Source: Ardenticatenales bacterium (lineage in GTDB: Bacteria > Chloroflexota > Anaerolineae > Promineifilales > Promineifilaceae). Taken from it: a stretch of DNA of 64,000 nt. This document shows positions 43,774-52,289 of this stretch, piece after piece. The notes under the pieces were generated by a model. It saw nothing but the letters and a program-made list of their open reading frames with translations, was not told the DNA's origin and did no database searches. Each line of letters starts with the position of its first letter. The first letter of the stretch is position 1. Made by a program: the position numbers and the translations under genes. Where the stretch lies: NCBI GenBank assembly GCA_020634515.1, contig JACKBL010000010.1:116425-180424 (forward strand), written 5' to 3'.

Positions 43774-43991
43774 TGCTCTCGGCTTGACCAAAGAGCTTGA
43801 TGGTCATTCGCGGCTGCCGCAGAGTATTTCCTTCCGCTCTATCCCTTCCGCTTAATGACAAAAGTCAGGCGCGAGCCGTTACTTTGAGCATTTTTGAAAG
43901 CTTGTGGTTCAGGTAGACTTGACCACAAACAGGGCAGTTGCTTGCCTGACAAGATTCTGCCCTGCATCATTCCCAACCTGTTAGGAGAATA

Positions 43992-44675
43992 ATGAGAAAG
44001 CAAGCAAAACCCATTCGTCGTGTACAACAGAAAAAAAAGACCAACTGGCTGATGATTGCGGGCGGAACCGTACTGGGAGCCGTCATCATGTTTGGCGCTT
44101 TGTATCTGGCGCTACGCGAACCCCCAACGCAATCGCTGGCGGCTTACTGTGAAGCCAATCCCGAGCGGTGCGAAGTATTGGGGTCCAGCGAGGCCCCTGT
44201 TAGCGTGGTTGAAGTCTCCGATTATGGCTGTCCCCACTGCCGCGACTTCAATCTGGATAAGGCGACCCCATTGGAAGGACAATATGTGAGCAATGGCACG
44301 GCAAAATGGGTTGTTGTTCCGTTTGCTTTGGACGATATTCGCCAGCCGGCGGCGGAAGCGGCGATGTGCGCGGGCGACCAGGGTAAGTTTTTTGAGTATC
44401 ACCGTGCCTTGTTTGAGCTGCAAGACACGACGTTGGCCTTTACGCGGGATGGTTATTTGAGCGCGGCACAGAGCGTGAGCATACCGGATATGGATGCATT
44501 TACCCAATGCATGGACTCGCGGGAATACCGCGGCATTGTGCGCGACAACCGCAGCGCCGCCTCGCTGGCCGGCGTCTCCGGTACGCCTACTTTCTTCATC
44601 AACGACGTCAAAGTTGAAGGCAACCAACCGTTGAATGTCTTCCAACAGCGCATTGAAGAAAGCGCCACGAACTAG
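43992..44675 (+). CDS. DsbA-like thiol-disulfide oxidoreductase, membrane-anchored
   Basis: A 227-residue extracytoplasmic oxidoreductase that probably forms disulfides in exported proteins. A basic N-terminus and TM helix (about 19-40) anchor it. The thioredoxin-fold active site is CPHC (80-83) in SDYGCPHCRDFN, and the cis-Pro loop is GTPTFF (197-202). Two further cysteines (53 and 60) lie before the fold. AGGAGAATA precedes the ATG. It is followed 10 bp later by a VKOR gene, its expected re-oxidation partner, together forming a DsbA-VKOR pathway as in other Gram-positive-type envelopes. Confidence 0.93.
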   Translation: MRKQAKPIRRVQQKKKTNWLMIAGGTVLGAVIMFGALYLALREPPTQSLAAYCEANPERCEVLGSSEAPVSVVEVSDYGCPHCRDFNLDKATPLEGQYVSNGTAKWVVVPFALDDIRQPAAEAAMCAGDQGKFFEYHRALFELQDTTLAFTRDGYLSAAQSVSIPDMDAFTQCMDSREYRGIVRDNRSAASLAGVSGTPTFFINDVKVEGNQPLNVFQQRIEESATN

Positions 44676-44685
44676 GAAGCCTCCT

Positions 44686-45144
44686 ATGTACACGGAACAA
44701 TGGCAGGCTCGCCTTATTCAACTCCTGTCCGTTTTTGGTATGTTTGTCGCCTTCTACTTGCTGCTTTACCACAGCGGCAACCTCATTGCCGTTTGTCCGG
44801 TCAGCGGTATTGAGGATTGCGGCAAGGTCAGCGGACCGGGTGCACCGTATGCCTCCATCGGCCCTATTCCCGTCGCGTTGATTGGCTTGCTGGGGTATGC
44901 CGGCATTTTCCTCGTCACCTGGCTGAAAGATTGGTGGCCCTGGCTGCAAGAAAACCTGGCCCCGTTGCTTCTCAGCCTGACGGGGCTTGCGCTTCTCTTC
45001 TCACTGGGTCTGACGGCCCTGGAAGTATTCGTCATTCACGCTATCTGTCGTTACTGCGTTGTATCGGCGGTCAACGTCACGATCATGTTTATCCTGGCGC
45101 TGCTGTTCCTACGCAGCGAACTTCGGGATGAGGCGGACATGTAA
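44686..45144 (+). CDS. Vitamin K epoxide reductase (VKOR)-family protein
   Basis: A 152-residue four- to five-helix membrane protein that re-oxidises DsbA-like partners by passing electrons to quinone. Conserved cysteines are all visible: loop pair C37 and C45 (VCPVSGIEDCGKV) and the active CxxC as CRYC (121-124), with the conserved Ser/Tyr region PYASIGPIPVALIGLLGY. I start at MYTEQWQ (AGGAAG upstream), 10 bp after the DsbA-like gene. Functions in place of DsbB. Confidence 0.93.
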   Translation: MYTEQWQARLIQLLSVFGMFVAFYLLLYHSGNLIAVCPVSGIEDCGKVSGPGAPYASIGPIPVALIGLLGYAGIFLVTWLKDWWPWLQENLAPLLLSLTGLALLFSLGLTALEVFVIHAICRYCVVSAVNVTIMFILALLFLRSELRDEADM

Positions 45145-45165
45145 GACCCTTCGATTGATTGGCTC

Positions 45166-45198
45166 AGATTGGTTCAGCCCACCCGGTTGAACCAATCT
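45166..45198. repeat. AGATTGGTTCA inverted repeat (AGATTGG-family variant)
   Basis: Perfect 11-bp arms AGATTGGTTCA (45166-45176) and TGAACCAATCT (45188-45198) with an 11-base loop. It lies 22 bp after the VKOR gene and may act as its transcript end, although no T-tract follows. Confidence 0.65.
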
Positions 45199-45414
45199 CC
45201 ACGGCCCGGCAATGGCCTTCGCGCAACCTCCAGGCTGCTCCAGGCCAACGGGGAGACATGAACCAGCAAATCAACAACAACCCCCTTCGCGGGCGATGTT
45301 GTGCCCCCTGCCAGGGATGGCGGGGCGCTTCTTCACCCGTTTTTGCTCGCGCCTGCGTCAAAGCCTTTGCAATGCCGGCACGCGGCTCCCCACACCACTT
45401 TCCGAGGAAAGACC

Positions 45415-45837
45415 ATGAAACAAGAACTTGTCAAGAACTGGATGAACAGCAATGTTATCACAATCAGCCCGGACACAGCGCTACCTGACGCGCACCGGTT
45501 GATGACGGAGAACCGCATTCGCCGCCTGCCCGTTTTGGACAATGGCAAACTGGTAGGCATTGTCACCCTGGGCGACGTGCGCGAGGCGGAACCTTCCAAT
45601 GCCACGTCCCTGAGCATCTGGGAGCTAAACTACTTGCTCAGCCGTTTGCCCATCGCCGAGATTATGACGGAAGCGCCGCAGACCGTGGGGCAAGATGCCA
45701 CCGTGGGCGAAGCGGCACATATCATGATGACGCATAAAGTGAGCGGGCTTCCGGTGGTAGATAATGCCGGCATCATCGTAGGCATCATCACCGAATCCGA
45801 CATCTTCCGCATGGTAGCTCAGGAGTGGCAATCGTAG
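45415..45837 (+). CDS. CBS-domain pair protein
   Basis: A 140-residue protein consisting of two CBS domains (about 5-60 and 72-135). Typical strings are VKNWMNSNVITISPDTALPDAHRLM, RIRRLPVLDNGKLVGIVTLGDV, IMTEAPQTV and KVSGLPVVDNAGIIVGIITESDIFRMV. Such stand-alone Bateman modules bind adenine nucleotides and regulate partners; which partner is unknown. CGAGGAAAG precedes the ATG. It lies 41 bp before alanine dehydrogenase on the same strand. Confidence 0.92.
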   Translation: MKQELVKNWMNSNVITISPDTALPDAHRLMTENRIRRLPVLDNGKLVGIVTLGDVREAEPSNATSLSIWELNYLLSRLPIAEIMTEAPQTVGQDATVGEAAHIMMTHKVSGLPVVDNAGIIVGIITESDIFRMVAQEWQS

Positions 45838-45878
45838 CCGGAATGCCGGCATACGACATCCCTCAAAGAGGAATAAAC

Positions 45879-47018
45879 ATGGAATTTGGCGTTCCCAAAG
45901 AAGTACGCGACCTGGAAATGCGCGTCGGCCTGACCCCCGCCGGCGTGTTGGCCCTCGTCCAGGCAGGCCACACCGTCTACATAGAGCGCGACGCGGGCGC
46001 GGGCGCAGGCTTCAGCGACATCCACTATCTGCGCTCAGGAGCCAGAATCGTCTACTCCGCCGCCGAAGCCTATGGGCGCGCGGACGTGCTGGTAAAAGTC
46101 ACGCGCCCCACCGCGCAAGAACACGCATTGTTTCGTCACGGACAGACCATCCTCTCCTTCTTCCACCTGCCGGTTGCCTCTCCCGACCTCTACCAGGCGT
46201 TGGTTGAGCGGGAAATAACAGCCGTTGCCTTCGAAATGATCGGCGAAAGCGATGGATTCCGCCCCATACTCTACCCCATGAGCGAAATTGCCGGCCGCCT
46301 CGCGCCCGTCATCGCCGGGCAACTCCTGATGAGTACCAACGGCGGTCGCGGTACGCTGCTCAGCGGCATTCCCGGCGTACCGCCGGCGGCGGTCGTCATC
46401 CTCGGCGCGGGCACGCTGGGATTAAACGCCGCCCGCGCTTTCCTGGGATTGGGGGCCCAGGTGACGGTGCTGGACCAGGATTTACGCAAATTGCAGCATT
46501 TGGATGAGCTGCTTGCCGGCAAAATCACCACCATGCTCTCCAACGAATACACCTTGGGGCGGGTGGTGGACTTCGCCGACGTCCTCGTCGGCTGCATCCT
46601 CACCCCCGGTCGCCGCGCTCCCATCCTCATTACCCGGCAAATGGTGCGGCAAATGCGCCCCGGCTCCGTGATCATTGACTTCTCCATCGACCAGGGCGGC
46701 TGCGTCGAAACCAGTCGCCCGACGACCCTGCGCGTCCCCACCTTTGTCGTGGAGGAGACCATTCATTACTGCGTCCCGAACCTGACCGCCTCGGTGTCCC
46801 GCACAACCAGCTACGCCATCACCAATGCCGCGCTCCCCTTTCTCTTGAAAATCGGAGAATATGGGCTGCCCAACGTGTTCGCAGAGGCGCCCGCCCTGCT
46901 CGACGGCGTAAACATCTACGAAGGCAAATTGGCTAACGTGGACCTGGCTACCGCCCTGGGTAAACCGGTGGAAGTCGATTTATCTGGCTATCGGCCCATA
47001 GGAAGGACGCGATCATGA
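45879..47018 (+). CDS. ald: Alanine dehydrogenase family protein
   Basis: A 379-residue NAD-dependent dehydrogenase, most likely interconverting alanine and pyruvate plus ammonia. N-terminal MEFGVPKEVRDLEMRVGLTPAGV contains the substrate Arg, ADVLVKVTRP the Lys, and ILSFFHLPVA the His. The Rossmann site is VILGAGTLGLNAARAFLGLGA and the catalytic Asp region is IIDFSIDQGGCVETSRPTT, followed by HYCVPNLTASVSRTTSYA. Residues deviate enough from model enzymes that a related substrate cannot be excluded. It overlaps the CoA-transferase gene as ATGA, so the two are co-expressed. Confidence 0.87.
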   Translation: MEFGVPKEVRDLEMRVGLTPAGVLALVQAGHTVYIERDAGAGAGFSDIHYLRSGARIVYSAAEAYGRADVLVKVTRPTAQEHALFRHGQTILSFFHLPVASPDLYQALVEREITAVAFEMIGESDGFRPILYPMSEIAGRLAPVIAGQLLMSTNGGRGTLLSGIPGVPPAAVVILGAGTLGLNAARAFLGLGAQVTVLDQDLRKLQHLDELLAGKITTMLSNEYTLGRVVDFADVLVGCILTPGRRAPILITRQMVRQMRPGSVIIDFSIDQGGCVETSRPTTLRVPTFVVEETIHYCVPNLTASVSRTTSYAITNAALPFLLKIGEYGLPNVFAEAPALLDGVNIYEGKLANVDLATALGKPVEVDLSGYRPIGRTRS

Positions 47019-48310
47019 AATGGGAAGAAATATACCGCCGCAAAGTCACCGATGCTGACAACGCCGTGGCGCGTATTCGCTCGGGAAGCCGTATCTATCT
47101 TGGCGGAGGCGCGGGCGTGCCCAAAGTGCTAATTGATGCCATGGTTCGTCGCGCCGACGAACTGCGCGACGTCGAAATCACGCACATTCTCACCTTCGCC
47201 GACGCCCCTTATGTCAAGCCGGAATACAATGATGCGTTTCGCGTCAATGCGCTCTTCATTGGCCACAATGTACGCAAAGCCGTGCAGCAAGGGCGCGCCG
47301 ACTTCACGCCCGTGTTCCTTTCGGAGATTCCGGGGCTGTTCCGCAACGGGCAGCTACCGATAGACGTAGCCCTGATCTCCCTCTCCCCGCCGGACGAGCA
47401 TGGCTTCTGCAGCTTTGGCGTGGAAGTGGGCACGACGAAGCCTGCCGCCGAATCAGCGCGCGTCATTGTGGCCGAAATCAATCGGCAAATGCCCCGCTGC
47501 CTGGGAGATAGCTTTATTCACGTCAGCCGCCTACACCACATTGTGGAGGTGGATTACCCCCTGCCGGAAGCGCCGCAAGGAGGCAGTTCAACGTTACATA
47601 TGCAGGTGGGCGAGCATATTGCCGGCATGATCCCCGACGGCGCCACGCTGCAAATGGGTATCGGCAGCATCCCCGACGCCGTTCTGAAAAATCTCACCCA
47701 CCACAAAGACCTGGGCATCCACACGGAACTGTTCTCCGATGGCGTCGTCGATGCCGTAGACTCCGGCATCATCACCTGCGCCCGCAAGAACTTCCATCCG
47801 GGCAAAATCATCGTCGGCTTCCTCTTTGGAACCAATCGCCTTTATGAGTTTGTGGATAACAACCCGATCATTGAACTCCACCCCACCGACTACGTCAACG
47901 ACCCCTTCAACATCGCCCGCAATGAAAAAATGGTCGCCATCAATTCCGCCCTGGAAGTAGACCTGACCGGGCAGGTCTGCGCGGACTCGATTGGCCCCAA
48001 AATCTACAGCGGCGCGGGCGGACAGGTGGACTTCATCCGTGGCGCGGCCCGCTCCAAAGGCGGGCTACCCATCATCGCCTGCATGGCCACCGCGAAGGAT
48101 GATACTCTCACCCGCATCGTGCCCATGCTCAAGCAAGGCGCGGGTGTCGTCACCACGCGCAACGACGTGCATTACGTGGTCACGGAGTTTGGCGTCGCCT
48201 CGCTCTACGGCAAAAGTGTACGCCAGCGCGCCCAAGAATTGATCAACGTGGCTCACCCCAAGTTCCGCGATGAGTTGAAATACGCGGCCCATGAACTGGG
48301 CTACCTGTAG
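47015..48310 (+). CDS. Acetyl-CoA hydrolase/4-hydroxybutyrate CoA-transferase family protein
   Basis: A 431-residue family I CoA-transferase/hydrolase. Features are GSRIYLGGGAGVPKVLIDAM, the oxyanion-like IDVALISLSPPDEHGFCSFG, MGIGSIPDAVL and the catalytic glutamate in LGIHTELFSDGVVDA, with KIYSGAGGQVDFIRGAARSKGG near residue 330. It transfers CoA between short-chain acids or hydrolyses acetyl-CoA. The ATGA overlap with alanine dehydrogenase suggests amino-acid fermentation or pyruvate/acetate metabolism, but the acid substrate is not readable. Confidence 0.92.
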   Translation: MKWEEIYRRKVTDADNAVARIRSGSRIYLGGGAGVPKVLIDAMVRRADELRDVEITHILTFADAPYVKPEYNDAFRVNALFIGHNVRKAVQQGRADFTPVFLSEIPGLFRNGQLPIDVALISLSPPDEHGFCSFGVEVGTTKPAAESARVIVAEINRQMPRCLGDSFIHVSRLHHIVEVDYPLPEAPQGGSSTLHMQVGEHIAGMIPDGATLQMGIGSIPDAVLKNLTHHKDLGIHTELFSDGVVDAVDSGIITCARKNFHPGKIIVGFLFGTNRLYEFVDNNPIIELHPTDYVNDPFNIARNEKMVAINSALEVDLTGQVCADSIGPKIYSGAGGQVDFIRGAARSKGGLPIIACMATAKDDTLTRIVPMLKQGAGVVTTRNDVHYVVTEFGVASLYGKSVRQRAQELINVAHPKFRDELKYAAHELGYL

Positions 48311-48321
48311 CGTAACTGCCA

Positions 48322-48360
48322 GGGCAGATTGGACCAATTTTCTCTCTCCAGAGAGAGTAA
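48322..48360. repeat. AGATTGGACCAATTTT half-copy (AGATTGG family)
   Basis: AGATTGGACCAATTTT followed by the near-palindrome CTCTCTCCAGAGAGAG, between the stop of the CoA-transferase and the terminators. Confidence 0.55.
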
Positions 48361-48377
48361 GTAGTTGCCCTGTAGCA

Positions 48378-48414
48378 ACAAAAAAGTGCGACGCATTGTA
48401 ACAATACGTCGCAC
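48378..48414 (-). terminator. Intrinsic terminator of the rpmH-jag operon
   Basis: Stem GTGCGACG/CGTCGCAC (48386-48393 with 48407-48414), extended by ATTGT/ACAAT; on the minus strand it is followed by six T residues (48385-48380). It lies about 60 bases past the jag stop. Confidence 0.8.
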
Positions 48415-48428
48415 CCAATCACAGAAAC

Positions 48429-48466
48429 AAGCGACGCGCGTCAAACGTGCGTCGCTTCTGTTTTTG
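48429..48466 (+). terminator. Intrinsic terminator of the ald-CoA-transferase operon
   Basis: 9-bp stem AAGCGACGC/GCGTCGCTT (48429-48437 with 48449-48457) followed by CTGTTTTTGCG. Its stem sequence resembles the neighbouring minus-strand terminator. Confidence 0.78.
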
Positions 48467-48475
48467 CGTCTTTTT

Positions 48476-49324
48476 CTATTTCTCTAGCAAAATGCGGACG
48501 CGCCGGCCTCTACCCTCGCCGGTGCTTTCCGTGTAGACCCCATCGAAATCGCGCAGCGCCATATGAATCGCACGCCGCTCACTGGGCGACATTGGCTCCA
48601 AAGTGACGGGGCGACCCCGTTTCAGGGCTTTGCGCGCCATGCGCTCCGCCAGACGGGCCAGCGCCTGGGCGCGTCGCTCGCGGAATCCCTCCACGTCCAC
48701 AACAAAGTTAACGCGCCGCTTGAGTTGATGGGCCGTCATCAGGCGCGTGATGTACTGCATGGCATCAAGCGTCTCGCCACGCGAGCCGATCAAGGCGCGC
48801 AGGTCGCGTCCACGCAAATCAATGATGTTCACGCGATGCCCAGTCACGTCATCAGGTTCCGAGAGGTGCGTTTCGATTGTTGCCTCAACCTGCAACTTGC
48901 GCAGCAGCGTCTGCCAGATCTGCGCGGCGGCCTCTGCCTCACCCTGCAACATCTCATCCGAATCCATCGCGACGATGGTGTCGTCCTCCGCATCCTCTCC
49001 CTCGTCCTCCTCCATGACGGGAAGCGGCGCTGGCGCTGGGGTCTGTCTCGCCGGCGCGGGGGGAGGCGGCGGTTTGGGCGTAGGCGCTGCCTTGGGCGTA
49101 GGCGCTGCTTTGGGCGGCTGGGGAACCGCGGCAGCTTGCGGCGTCTTCAGCCGCAACCGCACGTGCGCGTCACGTCGCCCTAGTCCTAATAGCCCCCGAC
49201 TCCCTTCGTCCAAAACCTCAATAGTCACCTGTTCGCGGCTGACGCCGAGCTGCGCAATTCCACGCGCAATCGCGGCCTCTACATCTGCCCCTGTTATTTC
49301 AATTATTCCGCTTTTTGCTGACAT
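48476..49324 (-). CDS. jag: Jag/KhpB-like RNA-binding protein
   Basis: A 282-residue cytoplasmic RNA-binding protein. The N-terminal Jag_N domain (about 1-62) includes VEAAIARGIAQLGVSREQVTIEVLDEGSRGLLGLG; a Pro/Ala linker (65-100) and acidic stretch (EEDEGEDAEDD) follow. The KH domain is at about 140-215 (LRALIGSRGETLDAMQYI) and R3H at 215-278 (SERRAIHMALRD). Homologues (KhpB/EloR) regulate cell elongation and small RNAs. Standing next to yidC in the conserved rpmH-rnpA-yidD-yidC-jag order supports the call. GGAG precedes the start. Confidence 0.94.
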   Translation of the reverse strand: MSAKSGIIEITGADVEAAIARGIAQLGVSREQVTIEVLDEGSRGLLGLGRRDAHVRLRLKTPQAAAVPQPPKAAPTPKAAPTPKPPPPPAPARQTPAPAPLPVMEEDEGEDAEDDTIVAMDSDEMLQGEAEAAAQIWQTLLRKLQVEATIETHLSEPDDVTGHRVNIIDLRGRDLRALIGSRGETLDAMQYITRLMTAHQLKRRVNFVVDVEGFRERRAQALARLAERMARKALKRGRPVTLEPMSPSERRAIHMALRDFDGVYTESTGEGRGRRVRILLEK

Positions 49325-49351
49325 GATTCACTCCGATTAACCAGGCCCCTT

Positions 49352-50236
49352 CTATTTCTTTGCTGAACGTCGCTTTCGTTTTGCTTGCGATCCGCTGCTT
49401 TTGCTGGCACGTGCTGGTGGCGCTTCCGGTTTGCTTTTGGGCATTTCCTGAGGAGTCGGCGCGGGTTCCTGGAAAGCCGCAACGGGCGTCGGCGCGGGTG
49501 ATGCAGCCATCTGTCGACGCGCATAGTAACCCATGGCCACGCCGATCAGGCTGGTCAGAATCCAGTAAATGGAAAGCCCGGCGGGGAATTGCAAGGACAT
49601 CACGCCGAACATGATGGGCATGGTGTATTGCATGGACTGGGTCATTCCCGCCATGGGATTTTCTTCCTGTTGTTGCTTTTTGCTCTTGTTCTTGTCGGCC
49701 GCGGATTGGGCAGGGGTAAGAACTTTTTGGCTGAAGTAGGAGCTGATGAAGACAAGTGCCGGCAAAATCAACAACGGGTCCGGTTGCGCCAGATTCAGCC
49801 AGCCAACTTTGTTCGTAATCGGCAGCAGCGACGCCAGATTAACGCCGCCATAAACACGCCCCGTTAACTCCAGCAACGACTGCGGTGTCGATCCCAAAAT
49901 GATAAGAATCGCGCGATACAGCCCGATCAGGATGGGCATCTGCAGCAACAGCGGCAGACATCCCGCCAGGCTTTCCGCGGGATTGTAGCCAATCCGCTTA
50001 AACTCCTCCTGCATTTTCTGCGGATTATCCCGGTACTTCTTCTGAATCTCCTGAATCCGCGGTTGCAGCGCCTGCATCTTCATACTCGTGCGCTGCTGGC
50101 GAATTTGCGTGGGCAATGTCGCTAACCGGATCACAATCGTAAAAACGGCAATCGCCAGGAAGAAGTTATTACCCAGGAAATCATACAGCCATAGCAGGGC
50201 GTTGATCATGGGGTTGATAATTACAGTGTCGAACAT
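49352..50236 (-). CDS. yidC: Membrane protein insertase YidC/Oxa1/SpoIIIJ
   Basis: A 294-residue insertase of the short Gram-positive type without a large periplasmic domain. It inserts and folds membrane proteins. Segments are the first TM about 20-42, the conserved hydrophilic-groove Arg in FTIVIRLATLPTQIRQQ, a coiled cytoplasmic hairpin (MQALQPRIQEIQKKYRDNPQKMQEEFKRIGYNP), LAGCLPLLLQMPILIGLYRAI, then three more TM helices and a basic Pro/Ala-rich tail (KRKRRSAKK) that may contact ribosomes. No lipobox. Followed by jag. Confidence 0.95.
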   Translation of the reverse strand: MFDTVIINPMINALLWLYDFLGNNFFLAIAVFTIVIRLATLPTQIRQQRTSMKMQALQPRIQEIQKKYRDNPQKMQEEFKRIGYNPAESLAGCLPLLLQMPILIGLYRAILIILGSTPQSLLELTGRVYGGVNLASLLPITNKVGWLNLAQPDPLLILPALVFISSYFSQKVLTPAQSAADKNKSKKQQQEENPMAGMTQSMQYTMPIMFGVMSLQFPAGLSIYWILTSLIGVAMGYYARRQMAASPAPTPVAAFQEPAPTPQEMPKSKPEAPPARASKSSGSQAKRKRRSAKK

Positions 50237-50276
50237 GGAAATTCAGTCCGTATGTCTGGTAACCGCGCCAACTGAC

Positions 50277-51449
50277 CTAATTTTGAGCGGCAAGCGCCGA
50301 CGGTGTCAAAGGGGAACCAACAGGTCTACCCGTGGAAAGGTCATACATAAACACTAAACCTGCTGTGCCATTCATGACCACCACGAGCTTTTCATCAGCG
50401 ACAACGGGGGTGGCAAAAATACGTGCCGGCGTCCGCTCCCGCCACAACTCGCTGCCATCAGCCGTGTTAAGAGCCAACAGCGTACCCTGGCGGGTCTCTA
50501 CATCACCGACCTTGTCGGCGGCGGCAAAGATTACTGCATCATTGACGACAACAGGGGACGCCTGCACTTCACCCAGATCGGTGTTCGTCTTTGACCAGAG
50601 GACATCTCCCGTTTCCGCATCCAGCGCATACAGATTGCCTTCCAGGTCAGCCTCGTAGACAACCCCATCCGCCAACGTGGGACCAGACCAGGCCCAGCCG
50701 CCTGTATCCACACTCCATCGCTCTTCCCCTGTTGCCAGGTCAACAGCGTGCAGCTTGTTATCAAACGTCCCCAGATACAGCAAATCGCTGCCCACGGCGG
50801 GCGTATTGATAATCGAACCACCAAAGCTCATTTCCCATTTTTGCGCGCCCGTTTCCGCATCGAGTGCGTACAATTTCTTATCCAATGACACCACGTAGAG
50901 CGTGCCATCCTGGAAGACGGGCTGTGCCCAAATGCTGTGTCCGGCTTCAAAGCGCCATAACTCCGCGCCATTGGTGGCATCAATAGCCAGCAGGAAATTG
51001 TCCGCCGTGCCGATGTAGACGACATCATTTACCTGCAACGGCGGGGCGACGATGCGGTCGCGGGCCAACGTATCACTGGACCAGAGCAGGGTTGGCGTGC
51101 CACCATCTCCGGTTTCCAGAGCATAGATGGTTACTCTCACACCGGGGGAAAAGAAACTGCCAGGGGCGCCATAATCGCCGATAACGATACGGCTATTTTC
51201 TACGGATGGAGCGGCATAATAGCTGATGCGCGCTTCTGTTTCCGTGGGGAAGTTCCATAGCTCCGTGCCGGCAGCGATGTCAAAAGCAGCCACGCCCGCA
51301 CCATAGGCCACGTAGACCACATTCTCTTGCACTGTGATGCCGGGCCAGTTAGCATTGGCGATCAAGCCGCTGCAGGCTGAAAGAATGACAGCCGCTATGA
51401 TGAAAAGAATGATCGCTGGCTGTCTGCGCAGCCGTTTTTCAGTGTACAA
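50277..51449 (-). CDS. PQQ-type beta-propeller lipoprotein (BamB-like)
   Basis: A 390-residue lipoprotein with lipobox ILSAC near residue 26, then seven or eight PQQ-type propeller blades of the form LYALDAETGAQKWEMSFGG, LHAVDLATGEERWSVDTGG and LYALDAETGDVLWSKTNTD. This resembles BamB, but an outer-membrane Bam complex is not expected in Chloroflexota, so a role as an extracytoplasmic scaffold near YidC is only a guess. The start is TTG with GGAG 7 bases upstream. It interrupts the usual yidD-yidC adjacency. No PQQ-binding enzyme residues are evident. Confidence 0.88.
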   Translation of the reverse strand: MYTEKRLRRQPAIILFIIAAVILSACSGLIANANWPGITVQENVVYVAYGAGVAAFDIAAGTELWNFPTETEARISYYAAPSVENSRIVIGDYGAPGSFFSPGVRVTIYALETGDGGTPTLLWSSDTLARDRIVAPPLQVNDVVYIGTADNFLLAIDATNGAELWRFEAGHSIWAQPVFQDGTLYVVSLDKKLYALDAETGAQKWEMSFGGSIINTPAVGSDLLYLGTFDNKLHAVDLATGEERWSVDTGGWAWSGPTLADGVVYEADLEGNLYALDAETGDVLWSKTNTDLGEVQASPVVVNDAVIFAAADKVGDVETRQGTLLALNTADGSELWRERTPARIFATPVVADEKLVVVMNGTAGLVFMYDLSTGRPVGSPLTPSALAAQN

Positions 51450-51461
51450 AGGGCATCTCCA

Positions 51462-51671
51462 TCAAGGCACCGGATCGTACCCACCAGGATTAAATGGATG
51501 GCAACGCAGAATACGTCGAACCGCCATATAACCGCCCTTCATAGCTCCGTATTTCTGGATTGCTTCGTAGCCGTAGTGGGAGCAAGATGGCGTAAACCGA
51601 CAACTGGGGGGTAACGCCCGAGAGAGCGTATTTTGATACAGTTTAATGAGAAAAAGGAGAATTTGCTTCAT
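51462..51671 (-). CDS. yidD: Membrane protein insertion efficiency factor YidD
   Basis: A 69-residue member of the YidD family, a small membrane-associated protein assisting YidC. It shows the conserved ILLFLIKLYQNTLSRALPPSCRFTPSCSHYGYEAIQKYG and ILRCHPFNPGGYDPVP (given in two pieces). Cysteines in SCRFTPSC are typical. ATG 51671 has no clear Shine-Dalgarno sequence; a GTG four codons upstream, preceded by AGGCGG, is an alternative start. Confidence 0.93.
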   Translation of the reverse strand: MKQILLFLIKLYQNTLSRALPPSCRFTPSCSHYGYEAIQKYGAMKGGYMAVRRILRCHPFNPGGYDPVP

Positions 51672-51740
51672 GAGAACACACACGTTTGCGCCGCCTGGAG
51701 ACGTCTTCTGCCGGCAATTTGCCATGAAAACCGCACCTTA

Positions 51741-51828
51741 GTGGCTGTCCATGATAGCTTGTCAGTAACCGTCCGTAAAAAGTGTGAAGTTATTTTCGGA
51801 CGGTTACTTGGCCACTGTCCGAAAAGTA
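51741..51828. repeat. Dispersed repeat (CTGACAAGCTGTCC family), diverged reverse copy 3
   Basis: Contains GTGGCTGTCC, AGCTTGTCAGTAACCGTCCG and CGGACGGTTACTTGGCCACTGTCCG, i.e. the reverse complement of the unit at 2061-2120 plus a mirrored second half. It lies between rnpA and yidD. Confidence 0.55.
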
Positions 51829-51886
51829 ACTCGTGCCCCTCACGGATCGCTACTCATGCCGTTGCCATGCGCTTTTGCGCGAAGCT

Positions 51887-52234
51887 TCAACCACCATCGG
51901 ATTTTAACATGCGTGCGCGTTGCAACAACTGCAAGACCGCGGCTTCTACCTCTGCAAAGGTAGCGGCAGGCGTTTCACGGCGAGCTATCAACAGGCAATC
52001 CCAGCCCGGCTGAATCTGGGGCAGATGCAAACGCACCGCTTCGCGCAACAGACGCCTGGCCCGATTGCGGACGACTGCATTGCCCACATGATGGCTGGCG
52101 GAAAACCCAAAACGGCTCACCGTCTCATCATTGGCATGAAACAACAAGACAGCCAGCGGATGCCGCCGACTTTGGCCTGCCCGCCGCACCCGTTCAATGT
52201 CGCGCGTGTGGCGCAAATGGTAACGTTTATGCAT
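51887..52234 (-). CDS. rnpA: Ribonuclease P protein component
   Basis: A 115-residue basic protein that binds the catalytic RNA of RNase P and helps process tRNA 5' ends. The conserved RNR motif region is HHVGNAVVRNRARRLLREAVR (about 48-68), preceded by VSRFGFSAS. Length is ordinary. It follows rpmH by 55 bp in the classical order. Confidence 0.94.
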   Translation of the reverse strand: MHKRYHLRHTRDIERVRRAGQSRRHPLAVLLFHANDETVSRFGFSASHHVGNAVVRNRARRLLREAVRLHLPQIQPGWDCLLIARRETPAATFAEVEAAVLQLLQRARMLKSDGG

Positions 52235-52289
52235 CCTGACAAGCGGGCTGCCGCCGAACCACGCCCACGGCTCACCATGTGCGTCCGTA

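Noticed and set aside
41867..43861. 664-codon minus-strand frame opposite the large mosaic protein, ending in Val/Gly and Arg/Gly repeats
   Set aside because: It is the complement of the SdrD-like and TPTP repeat coding region; its repeats are reverse-complement echoes of Thr/Pro codons.
43992..45144. Selenoprotein candidates near selC, such as the DsbA-like and VKOR proteins
   Set aside because: Their active-site positions are encoded by cysteine codons (CPHC, CRYC) and no in-frame UGA is needed to complete any gene I annotated.
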